Below are positions 9,084 through 15,705 of a stretch of 40,440 nucleotides of DNA, in pieces. The notes under the pieces were generated by a model. It was given only the letters and a program-made list of their open reading frames with translations. It did not search any database and was not told the DNA's origin. A program made the position numbers and the translations under genes. Numbering within the stretch: the stretch's first letter is position 1; each line of letters opens with the position of its first letter. The DNA is taken from NCBI GenBank assembly GCA_009785015.1, contig WQXD01000004.1, forward strand, positions 1 through 40,440, read 5' to 3'. This DNA comes from Oscillospiraceae bacterium (GTDB taxonomy: Bacteria > Bacillota_A > Clostridia > Oscillospirales > WRJC01).

Positions 9084-9277
9084 GTATAAACACCTCCAAA
9101 AATGTTTAAAATATGCGAAAAAATAAATAAAGAGCGAAAAAACAAATTTCCCCGCCCCGGCTGCAGGCGCACGACGGCAACAGCCGCATACGCGCATAAA
9201 TTTCGGATATCGACCATACGACCCAAAACAAAAGCCTATGGTGAGAACGGAGACGTTCTGCTTCTTTTTACATCACG
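9084..9277 (-). promoter_or_regulatory. infC operon leader, candidate L20-type autoregulatory leader
   Basis: The mRNA from the promoter to the infC start is about 195 nt long. Reading the minus strand it has a tight hairpin AGAACG-TCTC-CGTTCT (about 9247-9262). Further on is CGGCTG...CAGCCG (9181-9186 with 9158-9163), followed by a U-rich stretch, then the GGAGG of infC. Firmicutes infC-rpmI-rplT operons commonly carry an L20-binding leader in this position. The match here rests on position, length and hairpins, not on a covariance-model search. Confidence 0.6.
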
Positions 9278-9283
9278 CGTACC

Positions 9284-9312
9284 ATTATACCACGCAAACT
9301 TGATTTTGTCAA
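9284..9312 (-). promoter_or_regulatory. Consensus sigma-A promoter of the infC operon
   Basis: On the minus strand TTGACA (9312-9307) and TATAAT (9289-9284) are both perfect, with a 17-base spacer. AT-rich DNA upstream could act as an UP element. Transcription would start near 9277, about 195 bases before the infC start codon. Confidence 0.88.
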
Positions 9313-9347
9313 GCCCTTTTTTGATTTTTATAAAAAATTTGTTGTTT

Positions 9348-9377
9348 TTGAAATTGTTAATTTTTTGGCAATATAAT
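9348..9377 (+). promoter_or_regulatory. Putative plus-strand promoter overlaid by a Rex-like site
   Basis: TTGAAA (9348-9353) and TATAAT (9372-9377) are 18 bases apart. The spacer (9354-9371) reads TTGTTAA-TTTT-TTGGCAA, matching 12 of 14 defined positions of the clostridial Rex operator TTGTTAA-N4-TTAACAA as I remember it. The operon downstream ends with rex. Both promoter and operator are predictions. Confidence 0.45.
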
Positions 9378-9386
9378 GTTTTATTC

Positions 9387-9415
9387 TTGCAATAAGGCCG
9401 TATATCGTGTATAAT
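9387..9415 (+). promoter_or_regulatory. Promoter of the phosphatase-rimI-tsaD operon
   Basis: TTGCAA (9387-9392) and TATAAT (9410-9415) are separated by 17 bases. A transcript would begin near 9422, about 40 bases before the phosphatase ATG. It is back-to-back with the infC promoter. Confidence 0.7.
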
Positions 9416-9461
9416 ACTTAAAGTAAAGTATTTTAAGAATGCGGGATGGGGGACGCCGGGT

Positions 9462-9917
9462 ATGAAAAATGTGAGCAGGGTCTTGTTTGTTTGCACGGGC
9501 AACACGTGCCGCTCGCCGATGGCCGAGTATTATTTCAACAGCGAAATAAAAAAAACCGGCGGCAAAATCTTTGCTTGCTCGCGCGGGCTCTTCGCGCATC
9601 CGGGAGAGCCGATGTCGGAGGGGGCCCTCGAGGCTTTGGCTTCAAAAAATATCGCGGGCCGCGAGCACAGATCGAGGCAAATCGACGAGGAAATCATAAA
9701 AAATTCCGATCTCGTCTACGGTGTGACAATCCATCACGAGGCCCGGCTGAAACAGCGGTTTCCCGATTTTGCGGACAAGATATTTGCAATGGCAGAGGAT
9801 ATAGGAGATCCGTTCGGGGGCAGCTTTGAGACCTACCGGAGATGTTTTGAAAACATACGAAAATCCGTCGATGTCGTCGTCAAATCCCTGTCGGAGGACA
9901 ATTTGGAAAATGGCTGA
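9462..9917 (+). CDS. Protein-arginine phosphatase, YwlE type (low-molecular-weight phosphatase fold)
   Basis: The 151-residue protein has the low-molecular-weight phosphatase P-loop C11-TGNTC-R17-S18 and a late DP pair (Asp118-Pro119) supplying the general acid. The position four after the catalytic Cys is Thr (Thr15). Tyrosine phosphatases of this fold usually have Ile here, while YwlE, the protein-arginine phosphatase of Bacillus, has Thr, which selects phosphoarginine. The arginine kinase McsB is encoded in the same window, which supports the call. A G-rich ribosome site (about 9447-9452) precedes the ATG. Its end overlaps rimI by 8 bases. Substrate choice is inferred from one residue and context. 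Confidence 0.83.
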   Translation: MKNVSRVLFVCTGNTCRSPMAEYYFNSEIKKTGGKIFACSRGLFAHPGEPMSEGALEALASKNIAGREHRSRQIDEEIIKNSDLVYGVTIHHEARLKQRFPDFADKIFAMAEDIGDPFGGSFETYRRCFENIRKSVDVVVKSLSEDNLENG

Positions 9918-10350
9918 AATCACAGCTTTCCGCCCCGAGCATATAGACGCCGTTTTCGAAATCGAAACCGAAAGTTTCGGCGACCCGTGGTCAAGGCGTT
10001 CCTTCGGCGAAATCTTAAACAGCCCGTCCGCCGCGGGTTTTATCGCACTTGAGGGCTGCGGGGCCGCGGGGTATCTGATCATGCTTTGCATACCCCCCGA
10101 AATCGAAATACTGAACATAGCCGTGAAAAAATCCCTGCGCCGCAAAAAAATCGCGACCGGATTGTTTGGCGCCGCGCTCGAATATGCGAAATCCCAAAAA
10201 GCCGAAAGGCTGTTTCTGGAAGTCAGGAAGTCGAATGAGGGCGCGCTGAAACTGTATCAAAAATTGGGGTTTCAAACCGTCGGAACGCGGAAAAATTATT
10301 ACGCGAACCCCCGCGAGGACGCGTTGCTCATGAGTTTGAGGGTTTGGTAG
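9910..10350 (+). CDS. rimI: Ribosomal-protein-alanine N-acetyltransferase RimI
   Basis: This 146-residue GNAT acetyltransferase matches RimI, which acetylates the N-terminal alanine of ribosomal protein S18 and perhaps other proteins. Family features are FEIETESFGDPWS near the start, LNIAVKKSLRRKKIATGLFGAAL (acetyl-CoA loop, split R-x-x-x-I-A-x-G) and LEVRKSNEGALKLYQKLGF. The frame extends upstream into the phosphatase gene, but the ATG at 9910 begins MAEITAFRPEHID, the family start, with GGAGG upstream. RimI next to tsaD is a very common arrangement. Confidence 0.92.
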   Translation: MAEITAFRPEHIDAVFEIETESFGDPWSRRSFGEILNSPSAAGFIALEGCGAAGYLIMLCIPPEIEILNIAVKKSLRRKKIATGLFGAALEYAKSQKAERLFLEVRKSNEGALKLYQKLGFQTVGTRKNYYANPREDALLMSLRVW

Positions 10351-10355
10351 AAAAA

Positions 10356-11369
10356 ATGTTGGTACTCGGTATAGAATCCTCCTGCGACGAGACCTCGGCT
10401 GCGGTGGTCGGGGACGGGAGGGAAATTTTGTCGAATATAGTGCTCTCGCAGGCCGGCCTCCACGCCCCTTACGGCGGGGTCGTGCCCGAGATCGCCTCGC
10501 GGGCGCACACCGAAGCGATTTATACGCTCTGCGAAAACGCCTTGAAAGAGGCCGGAATCGCCGCTTGGCAGCTCGGAGCGGTAGCCGCCGCATATGCCCC
10601 CGGGCTGATCGGGGCGCTTCTGGTGGGGCTCAATTTCGGAAAGGCCCTGGCCTACAGGCAAAAACTGCCCTTTGTCGCCGTAAACCACATAAAAGGCCAT
10701 GTGGCCGCCGCATATCCGGAATACAAAAATCTCGAACCGCCGTTTTTGGCTTTTGTGGCCTCGGGAGGGCACACCTCCATAATGGAATGCGCGGAGTATA
10801 CCGGATTCAAGCTGCTCGGCAGCACGCGCGACGACGCGGCAGGGGAGGCATTCGACAAAACGGCGAGGGCCATGGGCCTCGGGTATCCCGGCGGGGCGGC
10901 GATAGAAAAATACGCCGCACTCGGCGATGCACACAGTGTAAAAATCCCGCTGGCCGCCGTCCGGGGCAGCGAGCTCGATTTCTCCTTTTCGGGGGTGAAA
11001 ACCCACATAATCAACCATATAAACGCGTTAAATCAAAAAAACGGCGGCTTGACCGAAAAAGACAGGCGCGACATCGCCGCTTCATTCACCGAAAACATCG
11101 TTTTGTCCGTTGTTTCGAGGATAAAACGCGCATTGGAAATAACCGGACACAGCGCCTTGGTTTGCGCGGGGGGCGTTCTGGCAAATGGGGATATACGCAA
11201 AGCTTTGGAAAAGCTGTGCGGGGACTTGAATGTGGATTTATATATCCCCGGCAAACAATACTGCGGGGACAACGCGGCGATGATAGCCTCTCAGGGCTAT
11301 TATGAATTCAAAGCGGGCAGCGCGGCAGCCCTGAGCCAAAACGCTTTCGCCTCCGTTGATTTGGACTAA
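10356..11369 (+). CDS. tsaD: tRNA threonylcarbamoyladenosine transferase subunit TsaD
   Basis: TsaD transfers the threonylcarbamoyl group to A37 of ANN-decoding tRNAs, acting with TsaB, TsaE and TsaC. The 337 residues carry LGIESSCDETSAAVV, the metal-binding histidines in NHIKGH, ASGGHTS, DDAAGEAFDK, and the CGDNAAMIA motif. An in-frame TTG at 10344 exists, but the ATG at 10356 gives the conserved start and better spacing to GGTAG, so I use it. It overlaps the rimI end region closely. TsaB and TsaE are not in the window. Confidence 0.95.
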   Translation: MLVLGIESSCDETSAAVVGDGREILSNIVLSQAGLHAPYGGVVPEIASRAHTEAIYTLCENALKEAGIAAWQLGAVAAAYAPGLIGALLVGLNFGKALAYRQKLPFVAVNHIKGHVAAAYPEYKNLEPPFLAFVASGGHTSIMECAEYTGFKLLGSTRDDAAGEAFDKTARAMGLGYPGGAAIEKYAALGDAHSVKIPLAAVRGSELDFSFSGVKTHIINHINALNQKNGGLTEKDRRDIAASFTENIVLSVVSRIKRALEITGHSALVCAGGVLANGDIRKALEKLCGDLNVDLYIPGKQYCGDNAAMIASQGYYEFKAGSAAALSQNAFASVDLD

Positions 11370-11378
11370 ATTTCCCGG

Positions 11379-11423
11379 TTATCCACAGTTTTTCGCCGAA
11401 TATTCTGTGGATATTGTGGATAA
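11379..11423. promoter_or_regulatory. Cluster of three DnaA boxes
   Basis: TTATCCACA occurs perfectly on the plus strand (11379-11387) and perfectly on the minus strand (11415-11423). A one-mismatch box on the minus strand (11406-11414) abuts the last one. AT-rich DNA follows (11424-11475). The first two also form a 9-bp inverted repeat TATCCACAG/CTGTGGATA, so an RNA hairpin is the alternative reading. Confidence 0.6.
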
Positions 11424-11429
11424 GTCCCC

Positions 11430-11448
11430 AAAAAACCGCGCGTTTTTT
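11430..11448 (+). terminator. Weak A/T hairpin after tsaD
   Basis: AAAAAAC (11430-11436) and GTTTTTT (11442-11448) pair around CGCGC, giving a 7-bp stem ending in six Ts. It could partly terminate tsaD transcription before the dehydrogenase gene. The stem is mostly A-T, so it is weak. Confidence 0.3.
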
Positions 11449-11491
11449 AAAAAACACCAAAAAAAGATAAATATATAAGGAGGCAAAAACC

Positions 11492-12664
11492 TTGATTATG
11501 GATAGAAAAAAAGCGGTGGAAGCCGCCGCCGAAAAATTCGCGGAACTCATGTATTCGCAGCTCGAGCGCGTCGATTTGATGGACGCCGAGCCTGATTTTA
11601 CGGATTTTTCCAAACTCGACAAAATCGTGATCGGAATTTGCGGAGGCGACGGCATCGGCCCGATGATAAGTTCCGTCTCCCGTGATATTCTGGAATTTTT
11701 GCTGGGGGAGGATATAAAATCCGGAAAGGCAGAGCTGAAAACAATCGAAGGGCTGACAATTGAAAACAGAATAGCGCAAAACAAACCAATCCCCGGCGAC
11801 GTGCTCGAAGAGCTTAAATCGTGCCATGTCATATTGAAAGGGCCCACCGAGACCCCGCAGGCGGGAGACGGCAGGCCCAATATCGAGAGCGCCAACGTCG
11901 CCATGCGCAAAGCGCTCGACCTGTTCGCCAATGTGCGCCCGGTCAAGGTGCCCGGGCTCGGAATCGACTGGACCTTTTTCAGGGAGAACACCGAAGGCGC
12001 TTACGCAATCGGCAGCAAAGGGTTCACTATCGGCAATCTGGCGGTGGATTTTACCGTGACCACCGACCCGGGCTCCGAAAGGATAGCGAAACTCGCCTTT
12101 GAATTCGCGAAAAACAACAACAAGGACCACGTGACCATTGTGACCAAGGCCAACGTGATCAAGACCACCGACGGCAAATTTTTGGACATATGCAACGCCA
12201 CAGCCAAAGATTATCCCGGTATAAAAGTCTCGGAGCGCTACGTCGACATAATGGCCGCAGAGCTGATCAACGACGTCCGCCGCCGCGACTTTCAGGTATT
12301 CATACTGCCCAATCTCTACGGGGACATACTGACCGACGAAGCGGCAGAATTTCAGGGAGGGGTGGGCACCGCGGGCTCGGCCAACATCGGCAAAAAATAC
12401 GCCATGTTCGAAGCGATCCACGGAACGGCTCCGCGGATGATCAAAGAAGGCAGGGCGAAATACGCCAACCCCAGCTCGCTGCTCAGGGCCTCGGTGCTGC
12501 TGCTTTCACACATCGGTTATCAAAACCGCGCGAAAATACTCGAGCGGGCGCTCGACGTCTGCACCCTCGAGGAAAAAAAGCTCGTGATCGACAGCCGGGG
12601 CACGGGGGCGACCTGCGCCGAATTCGGGGATTATGTGAAAGAGACAATTTTAAAGGTGATGTGA
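11492..12664 (+). CDS. Isocitrate/isopropylmalate dehydrogenase-family enzyme, likely isocitrate dehydrogenase
   Basis: This 390-residue enzyme of the beta-decarboxylating dehydrogenase family oxidises a 2R-hydroxyacid with NAD(P). ICGGDGIGP, ESANVAMRKALDLFANVRP, FRENTEGAYAIG, NLYGDILTDEAAEFQGG and EAIHGTAP are family motifs. The Ser-x-Asn-Val-x-x-Arg in the second and RENTEG in the third fit isocitrate rather than isopropylmalate. Cofactor residues after HGTAP are Arg-Met, which does not settle NAD versus NADP. AAGGAGG ends 8 bases before TTG (11492) and 14 before ATG (11498); I favour TTG on spacing. Rex begins one base after its stop, which ties this enzyme to redox control. Homoisocitrate or tartrate dehydrogenase cannot be excluded. 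Confidence 0.83.
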   Translation: MIMDRKKAVEAAAEKFAELMYSQLERVDLMDAEPDFTDFSKLDKIVIGICGGDGIGPMISSVSRDILEFLLGEDIKSGKAELKTIEGLTIENRIAQNKPIPGDVLEELKSCHVILKGPTETPQAGDGRPNIESANVAMRKALDLFANVRPVKVPGLGIDWTFFRENTEGAYAIGSKGFTIGNLAVDFTVTTDPGSERIAKLAFEFAKNNNKDHVTIVTKANVIKTTDGKFLDICNATAKDYPGIKVSERYVDIMAAELINDVRRRDFQVFILPNLYGDILTDEAAEFQGGVGTAGSANIGKKYAMFEAIHGTAPRMIKEGRAKYANPSSLLRASVLLLSHIGYQNRAKILERALDVCTLEEKKLVIDSRGTGATCAEFGDYVKETILKVM

Positions 12665-12665
12665 G

Positions 12666-13292
12666 ATGACGCAAAAGCAAATATCGCCCGCGGTAAAAAA
12701 CCGCCTGCCGAGATATTACCGTTATCTGTCGGAGCTGCTCAAAAATGAACGCTACAAGATATCCTCGGGGGAATTGTCCAAGCTCATGGCCGTGACCGCC
12801 TCGCAGATACGCCAGGACCTCAACTGTTTCGGCGGCTTCGGGCAGCAGGGCTACGGATACAATATAGAGCAGCTCCACGAGGAAATAGGGCGCATACTCG
12901 GCGTCAAACGCGGTTTTTCGGCGGTCATCGCCGGGACGGGCAGCCTCGGCGCCACATTGGCCAAAAGCGGGATATTTTCAAAACGCGGCATTTGCCTTCT
13001 CGCGCTCTTTGACAACGACCCCGAGGTGATAGGCAAGAAAATCGCGGGATTTACGGTGGCGGACATAAGATATGCTGCCGCCTACTGCCGCGAGCACAAA
13101 ATCGATATAGCGGCGCTGACCCTGCCAAAGGAGGAAGCGAAGCCCGTGGCCGACATGTTCGCGGCGGCGGGAGTCAGGGGCTTCTGGAATTTTTCGAATA
13201 TGGAGCTCAAAATCGACAGTCCGGGCGTCAAAGTGGAAAATATCCACATGGGCGACTCCCTGATGATGCTGTGCCTGCAGCTGAACAATTGA
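12666..13292 (+). CDS. rex: Redox-sensing transcriptional repressor Rex
   Basis: Rex represses fermentative and respiratory genes and leaves DNA when the NADH/NAD ratio rises. The 208 residues show the N-terminal winged helix (about 1-80, with AVKNRLPRYYRYLSEL, SGELSKLMAVTASQIRQDL and FGGFGQQGYGY), a Rossmann NAD domain with GTGSLGATLA, and the C-terminal swap helix. The start lies one base after the dehydrogenase stop, with GGTGATGTGAG as a ribosome site inside that gene. It ends the five-gene run; a Rex-like site near 9354 suggests self-control. Confidence 0.95.
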   Translation: MTQKQISPAVKNRLPRYYRYLSELLKNERYKISSGELSKLMAVTASQIRQDLNCFGGFGQQGYGYNIEQLHEEIGRILGVKRGFSAVIAGTGSLGATLAKSGIFSKRGICLLALFDNDPEVIGKKIAGFTVADIRYAAAYCREHKIDIAALTLPKEEAKPVADMFAAAGVRGFWNFSNMELKIDSPGVKVENIHMGDSLMMLCLQLNN

Positions 13293-13316
13293 AATTCGGC
13301 AAATTTTTCATTTCTT

Positions 13317-14006
13317 TCATTTTCTCAGCGTGTCCAAATCCTTGTATCCCGACAAGAATTTCAGCGCCCTCTCCACTGCGTCCTTCGAGTCTCCCCAGGG
13401 CTCGTTTTCGTTGTTGTAGTCGAATTTTTTGGTAAACCAGGTGACGTCGCCCAGCAGCTTTTCGGCGTAACTCACCATCACCGCCTTGCACTCGTTTGCG
13501 AAATCCTGATACAGCCTTTTTGACATGGAATAGGCCCCCACATGGAGCAGGTCCGCGTAGTGGCCGAGGCAGAAGCAGGGCTGTTTTGACAGCTTCTCTT
13601 TGAATTCTTTTTCGCGCTCCCATAGATAGGCGGTATTTTCGAGCATTTTTGTGAGGGAGTGGTTTATCTTGTCGCATATGTAGCAGCTCTGCGGCTGTTT
13701 TTCGAGTTTTTGGCCTTTGGAACCGAATACATTGCCCTTTAAGCTTTTCAGTATATTCAGCGAAAGGTGGCTCTCGAGGATCAGCGCGAGCCCGAGGCGG
13801 TTCTTCATGTTGAACATTATATCGTAATGTTTTCCGCAGAAGCCCTTTTTGTTGGTTTCGATCCTGATGTCGGGCTCCATCATCGCGCCCCCGAGTATCG
13901 CGTCCAATTCGGTGTCCTCGAGTTTTTTGTACAGCGAACACACCGGGCAGCCCGAATACAGATCAAACGCCTCGTTTACGGGTATCGTGTATATCGTTTC
14001 AATCAT
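13317..14006 (-). CDS. DUF6062-type cysteine-rich protein of unknown function
   Basis: This roughly 229-residue protein looks like the DUF6062 family of clostridia, whose function is unknown. It has CxxC-like pairs CPVC (near 20) and CYIC (near 108), each followed later by a Cys-rich helix (FCGKHYD and CFCLGHYAD). These form two similar units of CxxC plus Cys-Gly-x-His, probably two zinc sites or redox sites from a duplication. No signal peptide. An ATG at 14012 touches the AAGGA ribosome site; the ATG at 14006 has 7-base spacing, so I start there. It is convergent with rex (24-base gap) and divergent from the glycosylase gene. Confidence 0.75.
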   Translation of the reverse strand: MIETIYTIPVNEAFDLYSGCPVCSLYKKLEDTELDAILGGAMMEPDIRIETNKKGFCGKHYDIMFNMKNRLGLALILESHLSLNILKSLKGNVFGSKGQKLEKQPQSCYICDKINHSLTKMLENTAYLWEREKEFKEKLSKQPCFCLGHYADLLHVGAYSMSKRLYQDFANECKAVMVSYAEKLLGDVTWFTKKFDYNNENEPWGDSKDAVERALKFLSGYKDLDTLRK

Positions 14007-14055
14007 AAACATGTCCTTGTCTTTTTATGTTATTTGAGGGGTAATTCAGAATTAT

Positions 14056-14895
14056 ATGGATATATATTCATCCGGGGACAAAACAATCATAGAAAATATG
14101 GAAAATTTCGATTTCGCGGATATTTTCGGCTGCGGCCAGTGCTTTCGCTTCAATCAAACCGGCGGGGGCGAATTTTCGGGCGTGGCCCGGGGAAAACATC
14201 TGAGGGTCTCCCAAAAGGGCGGCAAAATAACTTTTTGGACGAGCCCCGAAGATTTTGAGCATGTCTGGCGGGAATTTTTCGATATCGACCGGGATTACAA
14301 AAAGATACTGCAGGAGCTCGGGCGCGATGAAACCTTGAAAAAGGCTTCGGATTTCTGCCCCGGGATCAGGATATTGAAACAGGAGCCCTTCGAGTGCCTG
14401 ATCTCCTTTATAATCAGCCAGAACAACAATATCCCGAGGATAAAAAAAATAATCGAGAGCCTGTGCGAAAATTTCGGCGAAAAAATCGACCTCGGCGGCA
14501 AGGTTTTTCACGCCTTTCCCACAGCGGAAACCCTCGCCGGGCTGACGCTTGCGGAATTGGACGTCATAAAATCGGGCTTCAGGGCAAAATACATATCAAA
14601 CGCGGCAAAAAAAGCTGCCTCGGGCGAAATAGACTTGGAAGCGGTTTGCCAAATGGACGCAAGCAGGGGCGGCGAGTATCTGCGGCAGTTAAAAGGCGTC
14701 GGCGAAAAGGTCTCGGCGTGCGTTTTACTGTTTGCCTACGGCAAATTGGAAGCGTTTCCGGTGGACGTCTGGATAAAAAGGGTGATGGAAAAATATTACG
14801 GAGGCGTCGGCTGCGAGCGGATTTTCGGGGAATACGCGGGGCTTGCGAATGCGTACCTGTTTTATTACGAAAGGGAAAAAGGGAAAAAAACATGA
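14056..14895 (+). CDS. ogg: 8-oxoguanine DNA glycosylase/AP lyase
   Basis: The 279-residue protein matches the OGG1 branch of the HhH-GPD glycosylases, which excise 8-oxoguanine opposite C and nick the DNA. The N-terminal OGG_N part contains FGCGQCFRF. ISQNNNIPRIKKII corresponds to the NNN motif of eukaryotic OGG1. The helix-hairpin-helix is LKGVGEKVSACVLL with catalytic Lys218, and PVDVWIKR gives Asp237. The 19-residue Lys-Asp distance equals that of human OGG1 (249/268). Its stop overlaps the next ATG by ATGA, so the two are coupled. Confidence 0.92.
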   Translation: MDIYSSGDKTIIENMENFDFADIFGCGQCFRFNQTGGGEFSGVARGKHLRVSQKGGKITFWTSPEDFEHVWREFFDIDRDYKKILQELGRDETLKKASDFCPGIRILKQEPFECLISFIISQNNNIPRIKKIIESLCENFGEKIDLGGKVFHAFPTAETLAGLTLAELDVIKSGFRAKYISNAAKKAASGEIDLEAVCQMDASRGGEYLRQLKGVGEKVSACVLLFAYGKLEAFPVDVWIKRVMEKYYGGVGCERIFGEYAGLANAYLFYYEREKGKKT

Positions 14896-15704
14896 TAACA
14901 AAAAGGGATACGACGGTGGGCTATCACTGCCCGTTCTGCGGAATGCCCGTGCTGAACAGGATAAACATATTCTCAATGGAGGGTAACCTGATCAAAATGA
15001 AATGCGTGTGCGGGGGAAGCGAGCTTTGCGTGCAAATATTAAAAGACCAAAAATACAAAATCACCACCCCGTGCATATTGTGCCCCAATCCGCACACATT
15101 CACATTGTCTTCAGCCGCCTTTTTCCAAAGGGAGCTGTTTTCGCTCTCGTGCAAGTTCACCGCTGTGGAAATATGCTTTATCGGCAAAAGCAATAAAGTA
15201 TATGAGGCGCTGCGAAAAAATGAGGAAGAACTGATAAAGACTTTCTCGGATGCAAACGATTTGGAAAAGGACGCCGACAATCTGTTTTTTGACGACGATG
15301 AATACGACGACGATGACTATGAGGACTTTGACGGCGAAGACGATTTTTGGGATGACGGCGATTTCGACTGGGACGGCCTCGAATATGAAAAAAAAGAAGG
15401 CTTCATACTGCATAAAAACGAAAATTTCGAACCCGCGGAGTACGCCATAGAAGATATAGGGGATATAAAGATAAGCTCATATCAGGCCATAGGGCAGGTG
15501 CTGGGCGTCATATCGCGCATATACGACAAAAAAAAGATTTTTTGCAAATGCAGGAATTTTGACGGCGTGCTGACCATATCGGACAAGACCGTCCGCGTGG
15601 AGTGCAAAAACTGCGGCTCGTACAGGGACATAAAAGCCGCGAGCGTCCATGACGCGGAGTTCTTGGTCGAATCTGAGCAGCTGTATCTGGATTACGACGA
15701 TTAA
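14892..15704 (+). CDS. Zinc-ribbon/acidic-linker protein of unknown function
   Basis: I do not recognise this 270-residue protein. The N-terminal part has paired cysteines C13-x2-C16, C38/C40 and C61-x2-C64; the C-terminal part has C218/C220 and C238-x2-C241. These look like two zinc-ribbon modules. Between them, residues about 134-165 are nearly all Asp/Glu with aromatics (DDDEYDDDDYEDFDG and similar), a flexible DNA- or RNA-mimic-like linker. The frame is open further upstream, but the ATG at 14892 overlaps the glycosylase stop (ATGA) and starts a sensible protein. The pairing with a repair enzyme hints at a nucleic acid role; this is only inference. Confidence 0.72.
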   Translation: MITKRDTTVGYHCPFCGMPVLNRINIFSMEGNLIKMKCVCGGSELCVQILKDQKYKITTPCILCPNPHTFTLSSAAFFQRELFSLSCKFTAVEICFIGKSNKVYEALRKNEEELIKTFSDANDLEKDADNLFFDDDEYDDDDYEDFDGEDDFWDDGDFDWDGLEYEKKEGFILHKNENFEPAEYAIEDIGDIKISSYQAIGQVLGVISRIYDKKKIFCKCRNFDGVLTISDKTVRVECKNCGSYRDIKAASVHDAEFLVESEQLYLDYDD

Positions 15705-15705
15705 G

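Noticed and set aside
9084..9197. N-terminal extension of IF-3 to an ATG at 9197
   Set aside because: The region is the hairpin-bearing leader, the translation is unlike any IF-3 N-terminus, and the ribosome site points to ATC at 9083.
11379..11475. Chromosomal origin of replication
   Set aside because: Three DnaA boxes and AT-rich DNA are present, but dnaA, dnaN, gyrB or rpmH are not nearby and box number is low for an origin.
14394..14891. Upstream extension of the zinc-ribbon protein into the glycosylase gene
   Set aside because: The translation is Arg-rich shadow sequence; the ATG at 14892 with ATGA overlap is a typical coupled start.
15111..15413. Minus-strand frame that looks like a membrane protein (Val/Ile-rich)
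   Set aside because: It is the mirror of the Asp/Glu codons of the zinc-ribbon protein; GAC/GAT read backwards gives Val and Ile.
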